Positions 7,207 to 14,594 of a stretch of 31,249 nt of DNA are shown here, piece by piece. The stretch covers positions 1-31,249 of the IMG/VR virus record IMGVR_UViG_3300044591_000854; one strand, given 5' to 3'. Under the pieces are notes generated by a model. That model worked only from the letters and a program-made list of their open reading frames with translations, was not told the DNA's origin and did no database searches. The translations under genes and the position numbers were made by a program. Within the stretch, counting starts at the first letter, position 1. Every line of letters starts with the position of its first letter. This stretch comes from a virus.

Positions 7207-7483
7207 ATTAAAAGCTAGTATGATGATTAAAGCATCCTACGAAATGGATATAAATACTAAGCACCTTATTACATGGATTGGATTTGATGAGATTGTTGAC
7301 TTCAAAAATGCAGATACATTTAATGGTGTTGTTGTTTTAACAACACGCAATGATCAAGAAGTGTATTATATTCATAATGCAACATCAGAAGAGTTACAGC
7401 ATAGCATTGATAAGCTTAAATACATGGAGAAGTCGGCTAGGCATTTAGCTGGGTTATTAGGAGGCTACAATGATCAAAATTAG
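7199..7483 (+). CDS. Hypothetical alpha/beta protein
   Basis: ATG 7199 follows GGAGGTGG (7189-7196) and overlaps the previous stop, so it is preferred over an in-frame ATG at 7187; the product is 94 residues. A repeated strand pattern ('HLITWIGFDEIVDF', 'GVVVLTTRNDQEVYYI') is followed by a helix with 'LKYMEKSARHLAGLL'. No family recognised. The gene overlaps the nuclease gene by 14 nt, so the two are probably translated together. Confidence 0.5.
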   Translation: MIELKASMMIKASYEMDINTKHLITWIGFDEIVDFKNADTFNGVVVLTTRNDQEVYYIHNATSEELQHSIDKLKYMEKSARHLAGLLGGYNDQN

Positions 7484-8087
7484 TGCAACCCAGCTCGAAT
7501 CTTACCGCCGCTTTCTTGATGGTCTGATTACAGTCGAGCAGTTCGAGCGCTCACTTTTGAGACTCGATCCACCTAATGCAATGATGCAAAGAGGCATCGC
7601 ATTCCACGAGATGATGCAAACCGACAGCCCGCAAGAGTTCGAAGGACAATTTAGCGATAACTGCATTATCAATGCCCGTAATTGCATGGATTACCGCTCG
7701 CGAGTATTCGAGTACAAAGTTCGCAAAGTATTCCGCACCCAATTCGGAGATATATCAGTAACAGGCGTCGCAGACCAGCTTATCGGGCTTGATGTTGTAG
7801 AAATCAAAACTAAGTATAGTGCAATCAGTTTTGATGACTATTACAACTCAATACAATGGCGTGTATATTGCGAGCTATTCAACGCGCCCTTTGTCCATTA
7901 CAAGATATTCGAGTTCGACTCACCTGAAGCGATGGACTTCAAAAACAAAGCGGAATACTCATTCCCGAGACCCGCGTACAATTACGAATATGTTCGTAAT
8001 ATGATACACTACTTGCATGAGTATATCTTAGTTCGAGGACTTGATAAAGAGGATGTTTTAAATACAAAAAAATGGAGCGTTGTATGA
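7470..8087 (+). CDS. PD-(D/E)XK nuclease, RecB/Cas4-like
   Basis: This encodes 205 residues. It shows the core of the RecB-like nuclease family in order: an N-terminal 'ISATQLESYRRFLDG' helix, 'RGIAFHEMMQ' (residues 41-50) with the helical His, 'GVADQL' with Asp102, 'VVEIKTK' with Glu111 and Lys113, and a 'SIQWRVY' helix with Gln129 and Tyr133. These are the metal-binding and catalytic positions. Such enzymes act as phage exonucleases that generate 3' single strands for annealing proteins; the Sak4-like ATPase upstream fits that pairing. There is no four-cysteine cluster as in true Cas4. Ribosome binding site is GGAGG at 7460-7464. Confidence 0.8.
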   Translation: MIKISATQLESYRRFLDGLITVEQFERSLLRLDPPNAMMQRGIAFHEMMQTDSPQEFEGQFSDNCIINARNCMDYRSRVFEYKVRKVFRTQFGDISVTGVADQLIGLDVVEIKTKYSAISFDDYYNSIQWRVYCELFNAPFVHYKIFEFDSPEAMDFKNKAEYSFPRPAYNYEYVRNMIHYLHEYILVRGLDKEDVLNTKKWSVV

Positions 8088-8509
8088 AAAAGATAGCGCC
8101 GTTCTTTGCAGAATATACAGTTTGGGAAGATTACATAAATGGTATGTACAATCCATGTAATCAAAACGAAGAAGAACAGCTGATAACTTATGCTGTAGAA
8201 ATTTTAAGCAACAAGTCGTTGTTTAAAAGAACCTGCTTGTCATTACTTATAGATTGGCCAATATCTTCAAAGGTCAACTTAACTAATCAATCATGCAATA
8301 GGAGAGCATGGCTTGGACAAGCTGCTTGTAGCTATAAATTTAAAGTACCTGAAATATGCACAAGGATAGCTTGGTCAAGGTTGACAGATATTCAAAGATA
8401 CGAAGCGAACAAAGTTGCCGATACAATAATTAATTATTTTGAGAATACTTATGCAAAAGAAAGTAAGAGATTACATCAAAAAATGGACAACTACAGTCTA
8501 TTTGAATGA
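8084..8509 (+). CDS. Unknown protein, first gene of the AT-rich sulfur/cupin island
   Basis: ATG 8084 overlaps the nuclease stop (ATGA) and lies 7 nt behind GGAG, so I prefer it to the in-frame ATG at 8072 (141 residues). The C-terminal half, about residues 73-125, holds 'CNRRAWLGQAACSYKFKVPE' followed by 'TRIAWSRLTDIQRYEANKVAD', which I think recurs in small phage proteins encoded beside IbrA-like genes, though I cannot name a domain. Cys and aromatic residues are frequent. Codons are AT-rich with mostly AGA/AGG arginine, unlike the nuclease gene in front. The 3' end overlaps the next gene by 59 nt. Confidence 0.6.
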   Translation: MKKIAPFFAEYTVWEDYINGMYNPCNQNEEEQLITYAVEILSNKSLFKRTCLSLLIDWPISSKVNLTNQSCNRRAWLGQAACSYKFKVPEICTRIAWSRLTDIQRYEANKVADTIINYFENTYAKESKRLHQKMDNYSLFE

Positions 8510-8714
8510 TTTACCAGATGAAGCACCTCGAAGGCTTGAAGAGCTTAACAAAGTACCTAGTTATCGACAAATTTGTATCGCTATACTAAAAAATGACAAA
8601 CATCTTAAAACCTTAGGCCAAAGTCAACCTATTAGCAAAGTGTATAGTCAATTAAAAAGAAAAGAGCTTGAAGAAAGAGGCGTAATACCTAAACAATGGA
8701 GACTTGAGTTATGA
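8451..8714 (+). CDS. Stand-alone DUF3440 C-terminal-like protein
   Basis: This encodes 87 residues; ATG 8451 is chosen over an in-frame ATG at 8439, though neither has a strong ribosome binding site. Residues 36-66, 'PSYRQICIAILKNDKHLKTLG' onward, match the C-terminal tail of the next gene's product ('TSWKRFAITILKNDHTCKYLG', from residue 385), so this is a free copy of that segment. DUF3440 is the C-terminal region of IbrA-type PAPS-reductase-like proteins. The stop overlaps the start of the IbrA-like gene (ATGA), suggesting the two act together, perhaps as subunits. Biochemical role unknown. Confidence 0.65.
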   Translation: MQKKVRDYIKKWTTTVYLNDLPDEAPRRLEELNKVPSYRQICIAILKNDKHLKTLGQSQPISKVYSQLKRKELEERGVIPKQWRLEL

Positions 8715-9991
8715 GTAAGAATGTTTATGAAGCATCGATTGATAGAATTGACTTTATCTTTAAAAATTTTAAAAGAATTTATGTCAGTTTCTCTGGCGGA
8801 AAAGATTCTGGTGTTATGCTTAACCTAGTTCTGCAGTATATGAGAAATAACAATATAAAAGACAAAGTTGGTGTAATGATACTAGATAATGAAGCTAACT
8901 ATAATATGTCTTTAGAATTTATGCATTCTATTTTAGAAGCAAATCTTGACTTGCTTGATGTCTATTGGTGTTGTTTGCCTATAACATTGCCTTGTACCGT
9001 TTCTTCCTATGCGACGGAATGGCAGTGTTGGGGTGAAAGGGACAAAGCAAGATGGATAAGACCAATGCCAACCAATAGTTATGTAGTCAATATAGATAAC
9101 CATAAATTTGATTTCTTCAAAGAGGATATGAGTTATCAAGAATTTTGGGATAAGTTTGGAGACTGGTATGGACAAGGAGAAGAAACTGCTTGTTTAATTG
9201 GAATTAGAACGCATGAAAGCTTAAACCGTTGGAGAGCGATACAAAACGAAAACAAGATAATGAAACATGGTAAAAAGTGGACGAAGAAAAATACGAAACT
9301 TGTTTTTAATTGCTATCCTATTTATGACTGGAGAACTGAGGATGTTTGGATCGCAAATTGTAAGTTTGAATGGAATTACAATAAGCTGTATGACATATTT
9401 TGGAAAGCTGGACTTTCTATACACCAAATGAGAGTCGCATCACCTTTTATGAGTGAAAGTAAATCTAGCTTAAATCTGTATCGTGTCATAGATCCTCATG
9501 TGTGGGTTACTTTATGTGCAAGAGTCCAAGGTGCGAATTTTGTGGCAACTTATGGCAAACAGCTTAATTATCATTCATTTAAATTGCCTGAAGGTCATAC
9601 ATGGAAAAGCTTTGTCAAATTCCTACTAGACACTTTACCACCGGAAGTCTCAGAAAATTTTAAGATGCGCTTTGCTCAAAGCTTAAGATATTGGGCAAGA
9701 GTAGGGCGCGGATTAGATGACAAGGTTATAAAAGACCTCGAAAATAATGATGTTATTTTTAATCTAGGAAATAAAACTAGGCATGGTAAAAAAGTAAAAA
9801 CTTGTGTAAAAATGATACCACCTGATCATTTAGACTTTTTAAGATGCCACAATTCAGAAGTTACAAGTTGGAAAAGATTTGCAATAACAATTTTGAAAAA
9901 CGACCATACTTGTAAGTATCTTGGATTAGCCCCTACTGCAGAGCAAGCCAAAAGACAAAGACAAATTATGGAAAAATACAAAAATATCTAG
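8711..9991 (+). CDS. PAPS-reductase-like PP-loop protein, IbrA/DUF3440 type
   Basis: This encodes 426 residues. The PP-loop 'SFSGGKDSG' is at residues 26-34; an arginine motif 'GIRTHESLNRWRA' and 'YPIYDWRTEDVW' follow, both typical of the adenosine-phosphosulfate reductase superfamily, and residues ~385-426 form the DUF3440 tail ('ILKND...YLG'). The family uses ATP or a nucleotide to activate a substrate for sulfur transfer or reduction. IbrA of Escherichia coli is encoded beside the ParB-like IbrB, as here (with a cupin gene between), and DndC of DNA phosphorothioation systems belongs to the same superfamily. It lacks the usual C-terminal CGLH-type Cys of assimilatory CysH, so a sulfate-assimilation role is unlikely. 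Codons are AT-rich. Target of the reaction unknown. Confidence 0.85.
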   Translation: MSKNVYEASIDRIDFIFKNFKRIYVSFSGGKDSGVMLNLVLQYMRNNNIKDKVGVMILDNEANYNMSLEFMHSILEANLDLLDVYWCCLPITLPCTVSSYATEWQCWGERDKARWIRPMPTNSYVVNIDNHKFDFFKEDMSYQEFWDKFGDWYGQGEETACLIGIRTHESLNRWRAIQNENKIMKHGKKWTKKNTKLVFNCYPIYDWRTEDVWIANCKFEWNYNKLYDIFWKAGLSIHQMRVASPFMSESKSSLNLYRVIDPHVWVTLCARVQGANFVATYGKQLNYHSFKLPEGHTWKSFVKFLLDTLPPEVSENFKMRFAQSLRYWARVGRGLDDKVIKDLENNDVIFNLGNKTRHGKKVKTCVKMIPPDHLDFLRCHNSEVTSWKRFAITILKNDHTCKYLGLAPTAEQAKRQRQIMEKYKNI

Positions 9992-10000
9992 GAGCGTAAA

Positions 10001-10375
10001 ATGAAAATAGTTGAAGAATTCGAACTTATAGGTTCAGAAAGAGATGTAGATGGCATTGGGTTTAAATCCTTGCGTTATTTATTGGCTAGTGACAACATGG
10101 GTTTCTCATTGCACAAAACAATAATACCTAAAGGCGGCCCTTATTATTGGCATTATAAGAAACACTTTGAAGCTTGTTTTTGTGTTAGTGGTGAAGGTAT
10201 GTTGTATGACATGGTTAATAAAAGGTATTATTCTATAAAGCCTAATACAACTTATGTACTAGACAAAAATGATCCACATACTTTTGAAGCTTTAACTGAC
10301 GTAGTTTTGATATCTATATTTAATCCACCAGTAACAGGCCGCGAAATACATAAAGAAGACGGCAGTTACGAATAA
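10001..10375 (+). CDS. Ectoine-synthase-like cupin (EctC family)
   Basis: A 124-residue protein with start at ATG 10001 behind GGAG. The sequence follows EctC closely: 'HYKKHFEACFCVSGEG' (residues 51-66), 'KPNTTYVLDKNDPHTF' (80-95) and 'FNPPVTGREIHKEDGSY' (107-123). The three metal ligands known from EctC structures (Glu57, Tyr85, His93) are present at the same numbering. EctC closes N-gamma-acetyl-diaminobutyrate into ectoine. No ectA, ectB or ectD is in the window, and the N-terminal ~45 residues are less like EctC, so the true substrate may differ. It sits between the PAPS-reductase-like and ParB-like genes with matching AT-rich codon use, suggesting a shared pathway. Confidence 0.8.
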   Translation: MKIVEEFELIGSERDVDGIGFKSLRYLLASDNMGFSLHKTIIPKGGPYYWHYKKHFEACFCVSGEGMLYDMVNKRYYSIKPNTTYVLDKNDPHTFEALTDVVLISIFNPPVTGREIHKEDGSYE

Positions 10376-10393
10376 TAAAAAAAAGGAGTGTTT

Positions 10394-10909
10394 ATGAGCA
10401 ATTTTAAAAGCCCTGTATACAATGTGCTTAGAGTACATATCGACAAGGTTCAAGCAAACGATTACAATCCAAACAAAGTAGCACCACCAGAAATGGAACT
10501 TCTTGAAACTTCTATATGGGAAGACGGTTACACTCAACCAGTAGTGACTTATTATGATAGTGAGCTTGATAAGTATATTGTTGTCGATGGTTTCCATAGA
10601 TATACAATCCTTAAAACATCTAAAAGAGTATATGAAAGAGAAGAAGGTCATTTGCCAGTAGTGGTAATTGACAAGCACATATCTGATAGAATGGCTTCGA
10701 CAATTAGACATAATCGTGCAAGAGGATCGCATAATATTGACTTAATGTCAAATATAGTTTCTGAGTTGGTAGAAATGGGAAAAGGCGATGCATGGATATG
10801 TAAGCATGTAGGTATGAGCAAAGATGAACTTTTGAGATTGAAGCAGATTACAGGCTTAGCTTCATTATTTGCCAATACATCGTTTTCTATGTCTGAAGAA
10901 GGAGACTGA
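10394..10909 (+). CDS. ParB/sulfiredoxin-fold protein, IbrB type
   Basis: ATG 10394 sits 6 nt behind AAAGGAG, so the upstream GTG at 10388 is rejected; 171 residues. The N-terminal domain is ParB/Srx-like: 'DYNPNKVAPPEMELLETSI', 'QPVVTYYD', then 'VVDGFHRY' (residues 63-70), the counterpart of the GCHR/GxHR nucleotide-binding signature, and 'RHNRARGSHN' (105-114). A helix-turn-helix-like region follows at ~119-155 ('WICKHVGMSKDELLRLKQ'). This is the arrangement of IbrB, the partner of IbrA. The Srx fold binds and hydrolyses nucleotides; ParB relatives bind DNA and CTP. It probably gives DNA binding to this island's system. Confidence 0.8.
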   Translation: MSNFKSPVYNVLRVHIDKVQANDYNPNKVAPPEMELLETSIWEDGYTQPVVTYYDSELDKYIVVDGFHRYTILKTSKRVYEREEGHLPVVVIDKHISDRMASTIRHNRARGSHNIDLMSNIVSELVEMGKGDAWICKHVGMSKDELLRLKQITGLASLFANTSFSMSEEGD

Positions 10910-10911
10910 AA

Positions 10912-11220
10912 ATGAAAACATCCGCCCTATACAAAGAAGTAGCCGGAATCGAGACTTCGCTTAAGCTTGGAGTCCCTTTGTCTCAGCAATTACGCGAGGA
11001 ACGCAAGGTAATTGAGAAAACTGCAATCGGATACAAAAAAAGCAAAGGCGAAGGACTCACACCAGATGAAAGACAAGGCATTACGCCGCTTGCACTCAAG
11101 TTACCAAACGCAATGGCAGATCGATTCCGAGCACTTGCAAAGGCGCAAAATATCTCACAAAGAGAGCTATTCCGCCGAGCACTAACTAAATACTTTAAAG
11201 ATTTCGAGGATGTAAAATGA
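10912..11220 (+). CDS. Ribbon-helix-helix-like DNA-binding protein
   Basis: This encodes 102 residues, two bases after the previous stop, with GGAG at 10901-10904. Residues ~59-95 ('PLALKLPNAMADRFRALAKAQ' then 'ISQRELFRRALTKYF') have the strand-helix-turn-helix pattern of ribbon-helix-helix proteins. The N-terminus carries 'LSQQLREER' at residues 23-31, which recurs at the same position in the next gene's product. Base composition returns here to the GC-richer style of the genome, so the AT-rich island ends just upstream. Likely a regulator or replication accessory; stop and next start overlap (ATGA). Confidence 0.6.
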   Translation: MKTSALYKEVAGIETSLKLGVPLSQQLREERKVIEKTAIGYKKSKGEGLTPDERQGITPLALKLPNAMADRFRALAKAQNISQRELFRRALTKYFKDFEDVK

Positions 11221-11780
11221 ATTCAGTGTTTTTACTAGATGAGGGGGAAGGTCTACCGACCCCCTTCATCAAAGGCAAAAGCCTATCAGAACAACTTCGA
11301 GAGGAACGCGAAGAACTCGAACGCAAAACCAAACAAGCAATAAAAACTAAAAACAACCTTGCAGATTATTACTTTGCAAAACAAAAGAGACCTCAACTTC
11401 AGTATGCTAGAGTTGATCCGAAAACCAAAAGCGCTCACTTTATGAAACGAGGCATAGACTTCGCATTTGCAAATCCATACGCGGAGCTATCCGGTCTTGA
11501 AGTCGAAGTACTTAAACACTTTCCGACAAATCACACTCTTAGAGACAAGGTAAGATTCCAAGAGCTAATAGCAGCAAAGCGGATGTTTATATTCTTTGCA
11601 ACCGTATATCTGAAGCTCACATCATTCAAGATCGCCGAATACCTAGACATGAATCGCTCGACTCTTTCGCATCATATTTACGCGGCTATGGATGAACTCG
11701 ATACTTACTCGCAAGTGCAACTAACAGCGCAAAAAATCGAAGACTATCTCTGGACTCGACATGAACAATTTAGATCGTGA
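11217..11780 (+). CDS. DnaA domain IV-like DNA-binding protein, first copy
   Basis: This encodes 187 residues. Residues ~115-165 ('LIAAKRMFIFFATVYLKLTS' then 'IAEYLDMNRSTLSHHIYAAMDEL') follow the DnaA C-terminal domain pattern: an Arg-containing helix, 'a.yL...lt...Ia..l...rsTl.hh...'. In DnaA this helix-turn-helix domain reads the DnaA box of an origin. No AAA+ domain is present. The N-terminus has 'LSEQLREER' (residues 23-31), shared with the preceding protein. With the next DnaA-IV-like gene and the primase-helicase, it probably binds the phage origin or acts as a regulator. Confidence 0.65.
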   Translation: MNSVFLLDEGEGLPTPFIKGKSLSEQLREEREELERKTKQAIKTKNNLADYYFAKQKRPQLQYARVDPKTKSAHFMKRGIDFAFANPYAELSGLEVEVLKHFPTNHTLRDKVRFQELIAAKRMFIFFATVYLKLTSFKIAEYLDMNRSTLSHHIYAAMDELDTYSQVQLTAQKIEDYLWTRHEQFRS

Positions 11781-11819
11781 AACTACTTTACAAGTCGGAT
11801 ATTATATTGAGGAAAAAAT

Positions 11820-12260
11820 ATGCCCTTACATCCGATCGGTCACATCAGTGATCTCGCGCAAGATACAAACCCTAAGCCGCTGGCTACGCTCCCGCTTTCA
11901 GCGATTCTTAAAATAGAACGCGAGGAATTGTTCGGAAATCGAACAAAGAAACCGCGCGGGCGTGTTCGAAAATTGAACACCGCCGAGCTGTATGAAGTAT
12001 CCGAGCGGGTTATTGAAGTGGTTGCTGAATACTACGAGATCAGTATTCAGCATATTCACCAGCGACAAAGCTTCGCAAGGCATGTGGCCATAACAATATG
12101 CTATCAAGACTTTGCTTTCACTATGACGGATATCGCTTTTATCTTTAATTGCGATCGTAAATTGCCTATAATTGCAGCCCGAAATATAAAACACGAGCGC
12201 ATACTAGATCCAAACTTTAACGAAATCTACTTACAACTTATTCGCAAGGCCAAGGCATGA
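11820..12260 (+). CDS. DnaA domain IV-like DNA-binding protein, second copy
   Basis: This encodes 146 residues; ATG 11820 follows GAGG. Residues ~64-125 match DnaA domain IV: 'VIEVVAEYYEIS...IHQRQSFARHVAITICYQDFA' then 'MTDIAFIFNCDRKLPIIAARNI'. The DnaA 'R.H.TV' position reads 'DRKLPII', so any DNA specificity should differ. A basic stretch 'KKPRGRVRK' (43-51) looks like an AT-hook, and 'LSAILKIEREEL' (26-37) resembles the motif in the two preceding proteins. The stop overlaps the primase-helicase start (ATGA), which suggests it works at the origin with that enzyme. Confidence 0.65.
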   Translation: MPLHPIGHISDLAQDTNPKPLATLPLSAILKIEREELFGNRTKKPRGRVRKLNTAELYEVSERVIEVVAEYYEISIQHIHQRQSFARHVAITICYQDFAFTMTDIAFIFNCDRKLPIIAARNIKHERILDPNFNEIYLQLIRKAKA

Positions 12261-14461
12261 GTATTACTATTTCTTTCTTCAACTCAACACGCGAAACCAA
12301 AGCCGCGAAGACCATGGACTTCGACTTCTTTCTGAAGTCAGTAGAACAAGGCATATGGCAAGATATCGTTATTACTTACCGGAATCTACCCGAAGGCGAA
12401 AATAAAACCAACTTTAAACGCAAGCTACCTGCTATCTCACCATCCGGCAAGTTCGCAGAACGCAAAGCGGACGCGCTCGAAGCTCACTCGGGTATTCTTT
12501 GCATGGATATCGATGAGAAAGACAACCCCGAAATGCAAATAGAGCAACTGCAATCGGACCCGTTTGTATATGCTTACCATCAGTCAGTCGGAGGATACGG
12601 CTATGCAGTATACTTCTTAATAGAGCCTACAAAGCACTTAGAAGCCTACCACGCCATAGAAAAGCACTTAGCCGATAGTTATCACCTTATTTGCGATCCC
12701 GCGTGTAAGGATACCTCTAGACTTCGCTTTGTATCATTTGACCCGCATCTCTATAGACGCGAGGGCAAAACACAAGTATTTAAACGATACCTTAAGCAAC
12801 CAAAAGCAGAGGCGCGCCGGTATTACCCACACACCAAATCAGATATAGATCATATCCTTACTCAAATCGGCTCGCGTGGTATTGACCTTGTAGATTCTTA
12901 CTATGACTGGATGCAAATCGGCTTCGCTCTCGCAGGACACTACGGAGAACAAGGCCGTCACTATTTCCACTGCATATCTCAGCAAGGATCTAAGTACGAT
13001 GCCGCAAAGTGCGATGCTAAGTATAATGAGTGCCTCAAAAGCGGCAAAGGCCGCGTGCGTATCAATACCTTTTTTTACAAGTGCAAAGATGCGGGTATTG
13101 AGATACAAACAGAGCAAACTAAAAGAGTCCAACGATTAGCAACTTACCAAGCACTACAAGGATTCAAATCGGATGCCGAAATAATCGAATCAGTTGTAAA
13201 GTTAGCTAAGGAGGATGGCATTCCAACGGAAATAGCAGCAGAGATTGCAGAACAAACAGTTGCAATACCACGCTCCGAGCTAAGCAGAGAAAAACAGGCT
13301 AATCTTTTACCCGAAATCCGCGCCGCGCTGGCTACTTATGGACTGAAACGCAATGAAGTGACCGGTATAGTCGAATATCAAGACCGACCGCTTACCGACT
13401 GGGATGTTAACACTATATGGGGCGAAATTGCCGATAACCTAGGCTCTAGATGCGCTAAAAGTACCGTCGAAGACATAATTAACTCGGATGCAACGCCCTC
13501 TTATAACCCTTTTACCGAGTTTTTCGCAAAACATCAAGACAAAACACCTCAAAACTGCATAGATAGACTTGCCGAATGCATAACACCATACTTCGACGGA
13601 GAAACCGAAGAGAACGCACGAGCAATTGCTACTATCTTTATTCGCAAGTGGATTGTATCAATCGTTGCATCCATGCACGGTACTTACTCGCTCTTGATCC
13701 TGGTGCTTGTCGGAGGCCAAGGCATTGGCAAGACTAACTTCTTCAGGTGGCTATTACCAGATGAACTCCGAGACTATTATGGCGAGTCTAAACTCGACTC
13801 CGGCAAAGACGATGCCATGCTAATGACTTCAAAGCTGATACTATGCGATGATGAGTTTTCCGGCAAAAGCAAAAGCGAGTACAAACATCTAAAAGACATA
13901 TCATCAAAGCAGTTTTTCAATATGAGACTACCATACGGCCGCCGGACTCAAGACTTCAGGCGATACGCCGTGCTTTGTGGTACTTCAAATGATTCCGAGA
14001 TCATAAATGACCCTACCGGGAACCGACGCATCGTGCCTATCAATGTCAAGTCCATAGACTTTCAAGCATTTAAAGCGATTGACAAGGTAGATCTACTCTT
14101 AGAAGCCTATCATATATACAAAAGCGAGGGAGATACCTCTTGGCAATTGGAAAAACAAGATATTCAGCTACTAAATGACTCTGCAAAGTCCAATGAGCAA
14201 GTAGATACAGTCGAAGAGGCTATTCTTATGTATTTCGAAAAGACTGAAGTCGATATCGATGCAAACTGGTGGACTACTACCGAAATTGTATCTCACATGA
14301 TGCAATTCACAAAGTTGCATTTTAACATGACTCGCATAGGAATCGCTATGAAAAATCTCGGCTTTCCAAAAGCATCAAGGCGCAAAAATGGCAAAGTTAT
14401 GCGCTGTTACTGGGTTCGCGAAAGGGTACAACACAAACCTGACAACATATATTATGGCTAA
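12257..14461 (+). CDS. Primase-helicase: VirE-N/BT4734, PriCT-2-like and VapE-type ATPase
   Basis: This encodes 734 residues. The N-terminal ~180 residues are a BT4734/VirE-N domain ('GILCMDIDEKDNP', 'VGGYGYAVYFLIEP', 'KDTSRLRFVSFDP'), a primase-polymerase-related module. About 194-290 looks like PriCT-2 ('YYDWMQIGFALAGHYGEQGR'). The C-terminal half is a VapE-type P-loop ATPase with Walker A GGQGIGKT at 486-493, Walker B 'LILCDDE' at 527-533, and 'GTSND...NDPTGNRRIVPI', a signature of the family. It is probably the replicative primase and helicase of this phage. Its last codons contain one copy of the AAACCTGACAAC repeat that continues downstream. Confidence 0.85.
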   Translation: MSITISFFNSTRETKAAKTMDFDFFLKSVEQGIWQDIVITYRNLPEGENKTNFKRKLPAISPSGKFAERKADALEAHSGILCMDIDEKDNPEMQIEQLQSDPFVYAYHQSVGGYGYAVYFLIEPTKHLEAYHAIEKHLADSYHLICDPACKDTSRLRFVSFDPHLYRREGKTQVFKRYLKQPKAEARRYYPHTKSDIDHILTQIGSRGIDLVDSYYDWMQIGFALAGHYGEQGRHYFHCISQQGSKYDAAKCDAKYNECLKSGKGRVRINTFFYKCKDAGIEIQTEQTKRVQRLATYQALQGFKSDAEIIESVVKLAKEDGIPTEIAAEIAEQTVAIPRSELSREKQANLLPEIRAALATYGLKRNEVTGIVEYQDRPLTDWDVNTIWGEIADNLGSRCAKSTVEDIINSDATPSYNPFTEFFAKHQDKTPQNCIDRLAECITPYFDGETEENARAIATIFIRKWIVSIVASMHGTYSLLILVLVGGQGIGKTNFFRWLLPDELRDYYGESKLDSGKDDAMLMTSKLILCDDEFSGKSKSEYKHLKDISSKQFFNMRLPYGRRTQDFRRYAVLCGTSNDSEIINDPTGNRRIVPINVKSIDFQAFKAIDKVDLLLEAYHIYKSEGDTSWQLEKQDIQLLNDSAKSNEQVDTVEEAILMYFEKTEVDIDANWWTTTEIVSHMMQFTKLHFNMTRIGIAMKNLGFPKASRRKNGKVMRCYWVRERVQHKPDNIYYG

Positions 14462-14594
14462 TTTTCGCAAATAGTCTCAAAAATGGCGTGTTGTCAGGTT
14501 TAGGAAAAAATACCCCCTCATTAGGCTATAAAAAAATTATGTGTGTATGTATGTAATATCATGTACTCTATTCCTATAATATATATAAAATAAC

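Noticed and set aside
8711-9991. Reading the PAPS-reductase-like gene as a sulfate-assimilation auxiliary metabolic gene (cysH)
   Set aside because: It has the DUF3440 tail and an IbrB-type neighbour, is much longer than CysH, and lacks the C-terminal CGLH-type motif; no other sulfur-assimilation gene is present.
10292-10732. 146-codon ORF on the minus strand
   Set aside because: It lies antisense to the EctC-like and IbrB-like genes, has low-complexity composition expected of an AT-rich shadow, and no ribosome binding site or family.
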